Below are positions 18,708 to 27,858 of a stretch of 64,000 nt of DNA, in pieces (positions within the stretch are counted from its first letter, which is position 1; each line of letters opens with the position of its first letter). Origin of the DNA: Pichia kudriavzevii (lineage: Eukaryota > Ascomycota > Pichiomycetes > Pichiales > Pichiaceae); assembly GCF_003054445.1 (NCBI RefSeq), contig NC_042507.1, positions 434,001-498,000 on the forward strand. The letters run 5' to 3'. A program made the position numbers and the translations under genes. The notes under the pieces are model-generated. The model had not been told where the DNA came from and searched no databases. It worked only from the letters and a program-made list of their open reading frames with translations.

Positions 18708-20039
18708 ATGTCTGCGGATTCTACTGAAAGAACTGCGTTGTTATCGGACAATCCGTACGGGACGCCCGGTGTTCTAGAGAGTGAATTGCAATCTCAAGAG
18801 GGTAACAATCGAAGTGGTCCTACGAATGATGTGAATCTGAAGAAAAACACCTCTAGTAATATTTCCAAACTAGGGCCGAATATGGCACCACAAAGGACAT
18901 CACGTACTATTCAGAAATTGAAATTGCTTCCCGAATCTCTTGACTACGAGACACCAAGTATTGAAGATGCGAAAGCAGGGAGTAGTAAGACCAGTGCTCT
19001 GAAACAGTATTCGTTGCAGAAAATCAAAGACAGAAACGCAAGAAAGGATGCAGAAAGGTTGGGTAAGAAACACAGATCCATGATGCCTCGAGTGACAGCT
19101 TATTGTACTGCTGGAAGTTATAAGATGAGAGATTTCATCAGGTGGTTAAAAGACAAGAGGAGGTTACATTCCACTGCACCTAAACTATTTGACGAATGCA
19201 TTTATACACCCTTTATGTTTAAGGATTGGAGGAGGGCCAGAAGTGGTAGCACGTCGAGTACCAAATCGAACGAGGCAGCAACGAATAGCAGAAAAAATCG
19301 GTTTCAGTTAGATGATGAAGGTGGGGTTATTGATGTTGGTAGGAGATCCACTGATTTATTTATATTTGAGTATGGAGTCATTGTGATGTGGGGGTTTACG
19401 AAACGGGAGGAACGAATGTTATTGATTGAATTGGCCAAATTTGAGAATGAAAAGCTATCAGACGAGGATGTTCAAAAGGAGGAATTCAATTATTATATTA
19501 CACAAAGCTACCAACCTAGGATTTATAACGATTTCATTACGTTAAGGGATGATAGTAATCACATGCTTAAGTTGAGTATATCGTATGCGATTTCACAGAG
19601 TGTGAAAATATCATTGTTTGAGGAGTTGGTAGATAATACCATTGAAGATACGCAAGATATTCCGCAACAGATTTCACAAACGGGTAAGGTTAAAATGACG
19701 AGAGAGGAGATTATGAAAAGTATTGGTGAGTTGTTTATCTTACGAATAAATATCAATTTACATGGTTCAATACTTGATTCGCCAGAGTTGATGTGGTCTG
19801 AGCCTGAATTGGAGCCCATTTATCAAGCAACGAGAGGATATCTAGAGATCAATCAACGTGTTGCGTTGTTGAACCAAAGGTTGGAGATCATCAGCGATTT
19901 GTTGCAGATGCTTAAGGAGCAACTCGGCCATAACAATGACGAGCAGCTAGAACTAACAGTAATTCTTTTAATTGGAGCCGAAGTTTTGGTTTCTTTAATC
20001 AACATTATAGTTGATTTATACTCACAGCGAAATACATGA
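18708..20039 (+). CDS. RMD1: RMD1-like DUF155 protein with C-terminal membrane anchor
   Basis: 443 codons. The N-terminal ~115 residues are polar and low-complexity. The DUF155 domain follows, recognisable by IFEYGVIVMWGFTKREE and by RININLHGSILDSPELMW. One hydrophobic segment near the C terminus (TVILLIGAEVLVSLINIIV) would anchor it in a membrane. The family includes S. cerevisiae Rmd1 and Rmd8, needed for sporulation, and mitochondrial Mrx10. Length and the lack of a clear mitochondrial presequence favour the Rmd1 branch. Its 3' end faces histone H2A, 150 bp away. Family confidence is high; exact orthologue and biochemical role are uncertain. Confidence 0.75.
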   Translation: MSADSTERTALLSDNPYGTPGVLESELQSQEGNNRSGPTNDVNLKKNTSSNISKLGPNMAPQRTSRTIQKLKLLPESLDYETPSIEDAKAGSSKTSALKQYSLQKIKDRNARKDAERLGKKHRSMMPRVTAYCTAGSYKMRDFIRWLKDKRRLHSTAPKLFDECIYTPFMFKDWRRARSGSTSSTKSNEAATNSRKNRFQLDDEGGVIDVGRRSTDLFIFEYGVIVMWGFTKREERMLLIELAKFENEKLSDEDVQKEEFNYYITQSYQPRIYNDFITLRDDSNHMLKLSISYAISQSVKISLFEELVDNTIEDTQDIPQQISQTGKVKMTREEIMKSIGELFILRININLHGSILDSPELMWSEPELEPIYQATRGYLEINQRVALLNQRLEIISDLLQMLKEQLGHNNDEQLELTVILLIGAEVLVSLINIIVDLYSQRNT

Positions 20040-20085
20040 GTTTGGATGTATTGTTTAAACTATTGGGTGGAACTAGACTAGTGTA

Positions 20086-20109
20086 CAACCATATATATAT
20101 ATATATATG
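20086..20109. repeat. (TA)n microsatellite between RMD1-like and H2A 3' ends
   Basis: About eleven TA units lie in the 150 bp between the two convergent genes. This is probably simple AT-rich 3' flanking sequence. Confidence 0.8.
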
Positions 20110-20189
20110 ATATAAGGAAACATGAATGAAAACAAAAACACCAAGAGAGTGAAGGAGTGTGTGTTAGAAATCTCAATTTGAGGCTGAAA

Positions 20190-20585
20190 CTACAATTCCT
20201 GAGAAGCCTTTGCCTTTGCAGACTTCTTTGGTAACAAGGATTGGTGAATGTTCGGCAAGACACCACCTTGAGCAATCGTCACGTGGCCCAATAGTTTGTT
20301 CAATTCTTCATCGTTTCTGATTGCCAATTGTAAATGTCTTGGGATGATTCTGGTCTTTTTATTATCTCTTGCTGCGTTACCTGCCAATTCCAAGATTTCT
20401 GCAGCCAAGTACTCCAAGACCGCAGTCATGTAGACGGGTGCACCAGAACCGATTCTCTGTGCATAGTTACCCTTTCTCAATAGTCTGTGGACTCTACCAA
20501 CCGGGAAAGTTAACCCAGCCTTTGCAGATCTAGAAGTAGATACTTTTTCAGAGGAGCCTGCCTTACCGCCTTTACCGCCGGACAT
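20190..20585 (-). CDS. HTA1: Histone H2A
   Basis: 131 codons, full length. The histone fold is intact ([20 protein letters not shown], then [20 protein letters not shown]). The C terminus ends in SQEL, the phosphorylation site used for gamma-H2A DNA-damage signalling in yeasts, so this is canonical H2A rather than H2A.Z. In most yeasts H2A genes sit divergently beside H2B. Here the upstream neighbour is a Ser/Asn-rich protein gene reading away, with a 796-bp interval holding a long A-rich tract, and no H2B is in the window. The start is the ATG at 20585. Choice of the symbol HTA1 over HTA2 is arbitrary. Confidence 0.98.
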   Translation of the reverse strand: MSGGKGGKAGSSEKVSTSRSAKAGLTFPVGRVHRLLRKGNYAQRIGSGAPVYMTAVLEYLAAEILELAGNAARDNKKTRIIPRHLQLAIRNDEELNKLLGHVTIAQGGVLPNIHQSLLPKKSAKAKASQEL

Positions 20586-21381
20586 TGTGTTTGGTTTTTA
20601 TTATACAAATGATGTTATTACCTGTTACACCTTGTGCCAGAAGGAAAGAGCGGAAAAAGTACGTTGGAAAGCCAAAGGTGTCATATATAACCGTATACTC
20701 AAATACAGGACAGCAACGAAGAGCATATTTAGGCCTTACCAAAAAGAGGCAACTTTGCCTTCAGTGAACGCGTTTGCAAATGAGAAATGCATCTCGTGAG
20801 CCATATCAACTTCTAAGTAGCCGTTGTGCATCGGTATATGGATGCACCCCACTATATGGAGCTTTTAGCACGCCAGTCGGCTGAAAACGGGGATTTCGCA
20901 TTTAAAAATAATAAAATAACAAAAAAATAACAAAAACATAACAAAAAATAACAAAAAATAACAAAAAATAAAAAAATAAAAAGATAAAAAAATAAAAAAA
21001 TATAAAAATAAAAAAATAAAAAAATATAAAAATAAAAAAATATAAAAATATAAAAATATAAAAATATAAAAATATAAAAATAAAAAAAATAAAAAATTAA
21101 TCGAAAAAGAAAGAAAAAAAGGAAATTAAGAAATTGGGAAAATACTAGTGGCCCAGAATTAATCCCAAATTATCGCAGGGATTAACAGCTATCGATGATG
21201 TGTGGCTACTGGGTATCTCTGTGGTTTACAATTTGGTCCTCCTGTTTGGTATATTTGCATCTACCCTACACACACTTTCCAACACTTGTTCATCAGTTTT
21301 ACGTCTATCCGCTTTTGGCTTCCACTTTCAAACATCCCTCCCGCTTTGCACTCTTCTGGCTTTCTCTAATCAGGCAATACC
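20586..21381. other. Intergenic region between divergent H2A and Ser/Asn-rich gene
   Basis: The first ~320 bp are of ordinary composition and should hold the H2A promoter. The next ~210 bp are the A-rich tract listed separately, and the last ~260 bp lead into the next gene. No H2B or other coding frame is seen. Two short overlapping plus-strand frames (20585-20799) resemble nothing. Confidence 0.6.
20902..21120 (+). repeat. A-rich low-complexity tract with ATAAAAAT-type units
   Basis: About 210 bp are nearly free of G and C. The first part repeats AACAAAAAAT-type units, the second repeats ATAAAAAT and AATATAAA. A's lie on the plus strand and T's on the minus. The minus strand holds at least six copies of TTTTATATTTT, which matches the S. 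cerevisiae ARS core WTTTAYRTTTW. It probably excludes nucleosomes; a replication-origin role is speculative. Confidence 0.85.
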
Positions 21382-22767
21382 ATGTATTCTCCAACTACCA
21401 CCCCACACCTGGACTCTTTCCGTTTTAGAAGAGACTCTCACAATCATGCCTCAGTTGATTCTCGCAATGCAAGATTCACTACAGGCCCTACCCCTTCCCC
21501 ATCGTCATCTAATTTACATGACCAAGACCCTCTAGCCTCTTCCTCTGCAAACAATCAGTTGAGAAAGACTGCAACAGCCAACTCAAATACCGGCGATAAC
21601 TATTCCATCACTTCTTCCTATTCAGAAGCTAGTTATAATTCTAGAGCTGATAATTCCCTCATCTTTGAAAGACTGGTCCAGGATCCCTTGATCGAGGGCC
21701 AGCCAATACCAAGCTCCCTGCCAAGACATCATACTTCGGAAACATTTATCCCAGCCTCCTTAGATACAACCACTCATATGATTAGAAACAATACCATCGA
21801 TATCCACGATTTGAACGAACCAACCGAGTTTGGCTTCAACTCAAGAAAATCCTCATTGGCTAATCTTGAGGCAGCCCTAGGTGGCTCTTCGTCAAACCTG
21901 TCTTCAAGGAGACCATCTTCTGCAAATTTACCTACTCTTAACTCCTTTAGATCGGCAAATTTATCAAGGGTGAGTACAACTTCGAGCTTCTCCAATCTAA
22001 CAGACGCTTTCCAAAAATCTCAATATCCAAACAGCAACACTACTACTACTACTACTACTACACCTACTGCTGCTGCTAATAATACTAATAACAACAACAA
22101 TAATAATCACAATAATAATGCTAACAGCAGCACTTGCAACCTCAACCAAAACTCAAATATTAATTTACTACCTCCTTTGAGTAAGTCAGTGACCTCAACT
22201 TCAGTCAGCTCATATGCAAGTCAAAGAGCTCAAAATGCTCCTGTCTCTCCCTTGCAAAAGAATAAGTCCTTTTATTCTTACGCTGATATCATAGCACAGG
22301 ATGATCAAGATTCAAAGTTTGCCATCAGAAGACCGTCAATCTCAACCTCTTTATCTAACCAAAAAATGGCTAGAACTGGCTCCTTTGGATCGTGCAATTC
22401 ACCAAGGTCCCCCTCAGTTTGCGGCTCCTTGTGTAATCCCACTAATGTTAATAGTCCAAACTCATTGAGAACAAACTCATTTTCCGCAAATCAAAGACTA
22501 AGAAATACTTCCCCAACCTTTAAAGTGGATTCACATTCAGATAACAACAATAATACGAGCAACAATAACAATGATGATGATTCCATCTTTTCAATGTCTG
22601 GGCTTAACAATACCCCTAAAAGATCAGTCGGTTTCTCCGGTAGGCCAATCAGTTCTAGCACTATGAGAGGCTCCATTAGTCAAAACAGTGTTTTAACAAC
22701 TTCAAACATCGACCATCTTTTAAAATCAACGACTTCAAATGAATCAGCAGCTTCGGATAAATCTTAG
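21382..22767 (+). CDS. Ser/Asn/Thr-rich low-complexity protein, unrecognised
   Basis: 461 codons from the ATG at 21382. I recognise no folded domain. The protein is dominated by Ser, Asn and Thr, with a Thr run (~218-225) encoded by repeated ACT and an Asn run soon after. Conserved-looking islands are ERLVQDPLIEGQP, RKSSLANLEAALGGSS and NKSFYSYADIIAQDD. Repeated R-x-x-S and SP sites (RRPSS, RTGSF, RSPSV) suggest phosphorylation of a disordered regulatory or cell-cortex protein, but that is inference. It diverges from H2A and converges with IMP4. There is no signal peptide or membrane segment. That it is a real gene is likely, because the amino-acid bias is sustained and the frame is intact. 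Confidence 0.7.
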   Translation: MYSPTTTPHLDSFRFRRDSHNHASVDSRNARFTTGPTPSPSSSNLHDQDPLASSSANNQLRKTATANSNTGDNYSITSSYSEASYNSRADNSLIFERLVQDPLIEGQPIPSSLPRHHTSETFIPASLDTTTHMIRNNTIDIHDLNEPTEFGFNSRKSSLANLEAALGGSSSNLSSRRPSSANLPTLNSFRSANLSRVSTTSSFSNLTDAFQKSQYPNSNTTTTTTTTPTAAANNTNNNNNNNHNNNANSSTCNLNQNSNINLLPPLSKSVTSTSVSSYASQRAQNAPVSPLQKNKSFYSYADIIAQDDQDSKFAIRRPSISTSLSNQKMARTGSFGSCNSPRSPSVCGSLCNPTNVNSPNSLRTNSFSANQRLRNTSPTFKVDSHSDNNNNTSNNNNDDDSIFSMSGLNNTPKRSVGFSGRPISSSTMRGSISQNSVLTTSNIDHLLKSTTSNESAASDKS

Positions 22768-23220
22768 ACACCAAGGAGCCTTGCGAACTATTACAACATA
22801 TCTTGTGCTTTCCCTTTTTTTTCCCTAGAATAAAAGAGACTAACTCATATTTATGTCATTTCATGTTTTCTTGAGAGGCAAATCATTTCGCCTTTTTCTC
22901 AATCATCGAATATCCGTTTTATTTTCTACTTACATGTCAGGATTGGTTTTCATTCTAATCTATTCTATTGGAAAAATATCCATGAATTCCACCCCCTTCC
23001 TTTATTTTCCTCCATTTTTTTTCTCAATTTCGTTTTTTAAAGTCCCATCATGACATTTCAATTCGTTTTCCTATGTCTACTTATCGCCCTTTTTATCTAG
23101 TTATCGTTTTTTGCTTTTCTTTTACCCATGAATAGTTTTATACAAATAAATCTAAAGTTACTCGAACAAAAAAAAAAGAACAGAAAGGAAAAATTACCTA
23201 GTATACGCATTGACACTGTT
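22768..23220. other. 453 bp between convergent 3' ends
   Basis: T-rich sequence serving as 3' flanks of the Ser/Asn-rich gene and IMP4. The 66-codon plus frame at 22853 is hydrophobic only because of the T-richness. I see no further feature. Confidence 0.6.
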
Positions 23221-24090
23221 TTATTCAGCACTCAAATAGTTTTTTCTATTACCTGTTCTAACAAACCTTCTTAGCATCCATTCAACATCAGCATCCTTAT
23301 CATCCATTGTACCCAACCTGATTTCAAACATTCTCATTTCAAACCTAGGCCCAACTTCACTCAATTCAACACCATCTCTAGTCTTAGCGTAAACATGTTG
23401 TCGAACACTGATGAAGTCATCACGGTTGATGAAGCTTATTACTCTTGGTGAATCAACCTTAACACCAGGCGGGAATAGATGTTTTAGGATCGTCGAGCAT
23501 CTCTTACCTAGGTTGGAGTTGAAGTTTTCAAATATTAAATGCGGATAGACCTCACTTTGGTTGGTCACATTCAACAAATCATGCCTTAACACAACATTAT
23601 GTAATGTGAATGTGACTGTTGGGCCATGCGGTAAATGTGTTATTGTAAGAGTTGTTGGTACACCTCTATGTTCATGTATGACAATGATATCCGTGACACC
23701 CTGTTTCTTACAAGTATCGACCAACGTTGGCATTATATAGTTACCTCTATTTAGTCGAACCGCATTTGGGAAGAGGAGTTTGATTTCTTTTGTAAATTGT
23801 GACAATCTAGTCGATGGATTTCTTGATGTTGTAATGACGATTCTAGGCTCAACCAACCCGGATAATGCACTGTATTCATCGTCTAGCTCTACGTTAGCTG
23901 CTTGTGTGCTTTCATCATAAAGGAAATCCTTTTGAAGTTGGTTATCCTCTGCAATTTCTTTGGGTAATGGCTTGCCTGTTGCTAACGATGCTGCCAGTTG
24001 CTGTCTTTTGGATATCGTGTTTTGCTCACGCAACTGCTGGGCTTTACGGAAAAGATACTCACGACGTTCACGAGCTTGTTTTCTTAACAT
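23221..24090 (-). CDS. IMP4: U3 snoRNP protein, Brix domain
   Basis: 289 codons, essentially the length of S. cerevisiae Imp4 (290). The N terminus [18 protein letters not shown] is the family's helical start. The Brix domain (~80-270) includes [31 protein letters not shown] and the LPHGPT motif. Imp4 joins Imp3 and Mpp10 in the SSU processome and helps pair U3 snoRNA with pre-rRNA in the nucleolus. The gene lies 188 bp from the divergent XLF/NEJ1-like gene. TGAAAAATT (24202-24210) in that interval resembles the RRPE of ribosome-biogenesis genes. UTP20, 5 kb away, belongs to the same particle. Confidence 0.97.
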   Translation of the reverse strand: MLRKQARERREYLFRKAQQLREQNTISKRQQLAASLATGKPLPKEIAEDNQLQKDFLYDESTQAANVELDDEYSALSGLVEPRIVITTSRNPSTRLSQFTKEIKLLFPNAVRLNRGNYIMPTLVDTCKKQGVTDIIVIHEHRGVPTTLTITHLPHGPTVTFTLHNVVLRHDLLNVTNQSEVYPHLIFENFNSNLGKRCSTILKHLFPPGVKVDSPRVISFINRDDFISVRQHVYAKTRDGVELSEVGPRFEMRMFEIRLGTMDDKDADVEWMLRRFVRTGNRKNYLSAE

Positions 24091-24201
24091 TTTGAAGACT
24101 TGTGATCTGTTGGTGTTACCTTGGCAGGATTGATTTTTATGTTAAAGAGAGACAAGGAAGGAGAAACGGTTCCGAAAGTTTTCAGAAGTTTTGAAAAGTT
24201 T

Positions 24202-24210
24202 TGAAAAATT
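24202..24210 (+). promoter_or_regulatory. RRPE-like motif before IMP4
   Basis: TGAAAAATT lies about 112 bp upstream of the IMP4 ATG, after two related TTTTGAAAAG units. It could also serve the divergent NEJ1-like gene. Confidence 0.4.
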
Positions 24211-24278
24211 ACTTGAAAAAAAACTATGTTAGTGAGAACTTTAATTTTTTGGTTTAGGGGGTATTATGGTTTCCTGGG

Positions 24279-25169
24279 ATGTCAGTAGGAAATTTCGGTT
24301 ACCTTTTTTTAACCTTCTTCATTTCAATGATTCAACCAGTTTTATACAAGAGAAATGGCAAGATAGCTATTTTCTATTTGCGAATAGACTGTTCCCCTCA
24401 TGATAACTATATCAAAATTCAACTCACTGATGTATATAACTTTGCAAGTTATTTTGAGTCTAATACAAGAGAAGAGTTGATCGATTATACATTTGACTTG
24501 AATAAACTGACGAAATTTGATAAAGGAGCTGTTCCTAAAATATACGAAAATATGTATACCTTAGTCGAAAAGCTCAAACCAGTTTTATCGGAAGATTTCA
24601 AATGCACGTTAAACGAAGATGCACTTTTATTGATAAATGGGTCTTTCAAATACCTGTTCCCATTGCAGAGCATGCCCGATTCTGACAATCTACTATACAT
24701 CAAAGAGATATATACTAATTTGGAAAAGCTTTCCATTTACGAGCACCTGCTGATAGAAAACCTAACAAACCATATACACACGAAAAATCAAATACTTGAG
24801 AAAATAGCACGTGAATACCATAATAAAGTGAGTTATTCACGTAATGAAAAATTTGATATACTGAAAAGTAAGCACATAAAAGACTTATTTATCAACAAAC
24901 AAATCATGAAATTCTTAGTCTCTAAACCTGAAGAGATTGTAGAAGAATCCTCCAAAATATCAGGTATTGATTCTAAATGTTTATTTACCACCGGGACCCA
25001 GTCCATTTGGAATAAAATTGAAAGTGAACCAAGGAAAGAACCAGAGTTAATCATTCCTGAATTCGGTAAGACTGATCGCAAGGAAGACTTAAATGGACCA
25101 TCTAACCCGACATCAAAGAGGAAACTGCAAGGTTTACTTAGAAGAATAAAACGTAGTAAAATACAATGA
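24279..25169 (+). CDS. NEJ1: XLF/Cernunnos-like non-homologous end-joining factor
   Basis: 296 codons. The order of elements matches the XLF fold. A head strand pair leads into IKIQLTDVYNF (human XLF: LLVSDLQQVW). DALLLINGSFKYLFPL corresponds to ADALILRVRSELSGLPF. A long helix with LLIENLTNHIHTKNQILEKI corresponds to the stalk (VRELATLLHMKDLEIQDY). The C terminus is Lys/Arg-rich (KRKLQGLLRRIKRSK), like the Ku-binding or DNA-binding tail of Nej1. Inferred role: bridging DNA ends with Lif1/Dnl4; YKU70 is 15 kb away. The first ~30 residues are uncertain because another ATG, out of frame, lies 13 bp upstream and overlaps this start. The stop abuts the SWT1 stop with no gap. This is my own alignment from memory, hence moderate confidence. 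Confidence 0.65.
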   Translation: MSVGNFGYLFLTFFISMIQPVLYKRNGKIAIFYLRIDCSPHDNYIKIQLTDVYNFASYFESNTREELIDYTFDLNKLTKFDKGAVPKIYENMYTLVEKLKPVLSEDFKCTLNEDALLLINGSFKYLFPLQSMPDSDNLLYIKEIYTNLEKLSIYEHLLIENLTNHIHTKNQILEKIAREYHNKVSYSRNEKFDILKSKHIKDLFINKQIMKFLVSKPEEIVEESSKISGIDSKCLFTTGTQSIWNKIESEPRKEPELIIPEFGKTDRKEDLNGPSNPTSKRKLQGLLRRIKRSKIQ

Positions 25170-26402
25170 TCAATCATTGCCACGCATACTCCGAGCCCAG
25201 TAGTCTTCAATAGCTTTCAATGCGTTCTTTTGTTCAACATTACGACTTTTGTAGATGGCTTCCAGAAAAAGTTTCCAGAACTCAACAAATTCATCCAAAT
25301 CTTTTTTTGATGGGGGAACATTTGTGAATTTCCTGAACTCCGTTCTATCTTTTAGGATTTGCATCGGATTGTATACATTTCGGCGATCAAAGAAATCGGC
25401 AAACGTGGAGAACCCAAGTCTTAAGATACATTTTCCTGCATCTCGCAAAGTTTTCATCTTGGATTCGTCGTACTCAATCATGTAGACATCGTCACCGTAC
25501 GTGGAGTTGATCGCATAATTGATCGCTTCAAGAACTAAAGTTGTCACTTGTGAAAATATTTGCAGGGAAACGTCAGAAAACGAATTTGAAGTTGATTCCC
25601 TGTCAACATCTGCCATCTTTTTCGGCTGTTGTCGGTCCAACTCTTGCTGCTGCTGCTGCTGTTGTTGTTGTTGTTGCTGGTATAGCTCTGTATACATATT
25701 AACGTCATCCACGATCATATCGCCACCCTGCCCCGTGTGCTGATCACTGCACGGTTCATTAGCTATCACACTATTTAACAGCTGTAGTTCATTCACGATA
25801 TTTGAAGCAATTAGTTCAGCATCCATCCCTGTTCTATAACTTACCGTTAATACATTATTGACCAACGCCTTGACACACAAGTTCTTGTCATCAGACATCA
25901 AAACCACAAAATTCCCACCACCATTTTCTACATTTTGGAAATATAGACAACAATCCAGAATTGAATCGTCCTTTGTAGCATCAACATCGATCCTTTCATG
26001 CAATCTTTGTCCCGTGACTGTCGGTACCGACTCATGGAAGTGTGCATAACACCAGTCAATTGCCGATCTTGCAAGTTTCGATATGGAGTGACGTGATGTC
26101 AGAACTGACTTGTCAGAGTCCTTTAAGCCATCTAGTTCATGAATAACTTGTTTAGGGATAACTATTTGATAGCATCCAGCATACTTATCATGCGACAAGT
26201 TTTCCAAATCTTCCAGAATGGCAAGATGACTTAAAATGAAGTTTGTATCTACCACAAGATATGCAGACTTGTGAAATTTATGGTATTTTCCACTATCCGC
26301 TGTACCCAATGACTTGTCTGTAGGAACAAAAACATTGTTCTCTCTCAAATCAAGAACACAATCCGATATCGCCGATAGATGCTCCTCATCTTGAATGTTC
26401 AT
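25170..26402 (-). CDS. SWT1: PIN-domain endoribonuclease of transcription/mRNP surveillance
   Basis: 410 codons from the ATG at 26402. The frame runs six codons further upstream to a TTG, which I reject as the start. Residues ~45-195 form a PIN nuclease domain with the expected acidic residues: D52 in VVDTNFILSH, E89 in QVIHELDGLK, D145/D146 in KDDSILD and D171/D172 in LMSDDKN. A run of 12 Gln (about 25644-25679) separates it from a C-terminal helical region. S. cerevisiae Swt1 is a nuclear endoribonuclease that associates with the nuclear pore and prevents perinuclear mRNP leakage. The gene converges on the NEJ1-like gene with zero spacing and is 217 bp from the end of the aldolase-like gene on the same strand. 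Confidence 0.88.
   Translation of the reverse strand: MNIQDEEHLSAISDCVLDLRENNVFVPTDKSLGTADSGKYHKFHKSAYLVVDTNFILSHLAILEDLENLSHDKYAGCYQIVIPKQVIHELDGLKDSDKSVLTSRHSISKLARSAIDWCYAHFHESVPTVTGQRLHERIDVDATKDDSILDCCLYFQNVENGGGNFVVLMSDDKNLCVKALVNNVLTVSYRTGMDAELIASNIVNELQLLNSVIANEPCSDQHTGQGGDMIVDDVNMYTELYQQQQQQQQQQQQELDRQQPKKMADVDRESTSNSFSDVSLQIFSQVTTLVLEAINYAINSTYGDDVYMIEYDESKMKTLRDAGKCILRLGFSTFADFFDRRNVYNPMQILKDRTEFRKFTNVPPSKKDLDEFVEFWKLFLEAIYKSRNVEQKNALKAIEDYWARSMRGND
25644..25679 (-). repeat. CAG/CAA tract encoding 12 Gln in SWT1
   Basis: Mixed CAG and CAA codons encode an uninterrupted polyglutamine linker between the PIN domain and the C-terminal part. It is likely to vary in length between strains. 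Confidence 0.9.
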
Positions 26403-26619
26403 TTCCTTCTGTATAGGCAAAGGTTCTAGGAAGAAACAAACACTTCTGCTCTCTTGAAGTTTGGAACCCGTTCTCGCCTAAAAAGATGGAAGAACAATGA
26501 GTTCAGAATTTGAAAGCCTCGAGTTGGATACTGAATTTTTAGAGGGGAATAGTATTATTATCTATAGTTATATATATTTGTATTTATATAAGGATGGGTG
26601 TGTCTATCTACATAGACAA

Positions 26620-27540
26620 TTAAGACTTTTGCTTCTGGGCATTTGTGAAAGTCATAAAGGAATCATCGTACTTTTTCTCCAATTCAAGATCATTTTGAAA
26701 TTCCATGTACAAAGTTTCAGGGTCACCAGCCATGTATTGAGTGTATGCAGCCTCTGAATCGCCAATGACCTTCTTCTTTCTCCCACATGCAGATGCAGCA
26801 TCAGCCAATAATTGACACTCAGCAGTTCTCTCCATCAATGTGAAAAGATAACCCGCCTCATCAACTGTTTGACCTACAGTTAATAAACCATGGTTTTGTA
26901 AGATGATACACTTGTTCTTTTCGCCGGCTGCCTTGGCAATGTCTTGACCTTCTCTTCTGTCCATTGCAACACCACCAAAATCCTCATAAACACACTGGAC
27001 ACCATACAAAGTACAAGCGTCTTGGTTCAACATCTCTAGAGGTTCACCAAAGCAAGACCAGGCCTTACCGAACTTTGAATGGGTATGACAGGCAGCATTA
27101 ACGTCAGGTCTAGCCTTGTGAAGAGCCGAGTGAATAGCAAACCCAGCAGCGTTGATTGGAGCAGAGGTGTTACCACCAACCAGGTTACCGTCTTCATCGA
27201 CTCTTACCATGTCTGAAGCCTTCAGTAGGGAGAAATGAATACCTAATGGGTTAATCCAAAAGGTATTTGGATCAACAGGATCTCTGACAGAGATGTGACC
27301 TGCAGAACCTTCGTTGTAACCATATCTTCCGAAAACTCTGAAGACACCAGCCATATGTTCCAGGACCCATTCTCTTTTCTTGTATGGGTCATCAAATTGT
27401 GGGACAGCATGTGGATTTGGGTTACCCATTGAAATGTTGTGTGCTCCTTGCGAGCTAACGGTGTAACCTTTGGTGGAAGAAGGTTTCACTTGTGCAGGAA
27501 CATTTGTTGTTTCACTTTGGACGGCAGTGGCACTAGACAT
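26620..27540 (-). CDS. Class II aldolase/adducin-domain protein
   Basis: 306 codons. The domain spans ~50-270. Candidate zinc ligands are H152 and H154 in ACHTHSKFGKAW and H217 in ILQNHGLLTVG. A Glu typical of the active site lies in GYNEGSAGH (E77). The family includes L-fuculose-phosphate aldolases, adducins and a fungal group containing S. pombe Mug14. The substrate in fungi is not known to me, and S. cerevisiae has no close counterpart. The metal ligands are intact, so an enzyme is more likely than an adducin-like structural protein. Codon use is like that of a well-expressed gene. No signal or targeting peptide is obvious; cytosolic location is inferred. Confidence 0.88.
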   Translation of the reverse strand: MSSATAVQSETTNVPAQVKPSSTKGYTVSSQGAHNISMGNPNPHAVPQFDDPYKKREWVLEHMAGVFRVFGRYGYNEGSAGHISVRDPVDPNTFWINPLGIHFSLLKASDMVRVDEDGNLVGGNTSAPINAAGFAIHSALHKARPDVNAACHTHSKFGKAWSCFGEPLEMLNQDACTLYGVQCVYEDFGGVAMDRREGQDIAKAAGEKNKCIILQNHGLLTVGQTVDEAGYLFTLMERTAECQLLADAASACGRKKKVIGDSEAAYTQYMAGDPETLYMEFQNDLELEKKYDDSFMTFTNAQKQKS

Positions 27541-27858
27541 GTCTTGATGGTTTTTTTGGTATCCTAGGATAGTGTGTCTTATCCAACATACGGTGACTCT
27601 GTAGGAGGTTGTACACCATCGGGGGTTTATATATTATTTGAACAAACTAGGATAACAAGTAGAATCAACCGATCCCGACTTCCTAAAGAGGTAATTAGCG
27701 ACAAGATATGATGATTTTTTCCTTTTTTTTTCCCCGTTCATATTGAAACGTTTTCTACAGCAACGGAGAAAGCTAGTTTGTCCATCGATTACCATATACT
27801 CGGGTGATTACAGTGGTTGTTACTTCTGATATTGTTTACTTTCAGTTACATATTTCCG
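27541..27858. other. 318 bp upstream of the aldolase-like gene
   Basis: Promoter of the aldolase-like gene and 3' flank of the neighbour GCS1 gene, AT-rich near 27715-27735. No specific site stands out. Confidence 0.4.

Noticed and set aside
22853-23053. Hydrophobic 66-codon plus frame downstream of the Ser/Asn-rich gene
   Set aside because: The hydrophobicity follows from T-rich 3' flanking DNA.
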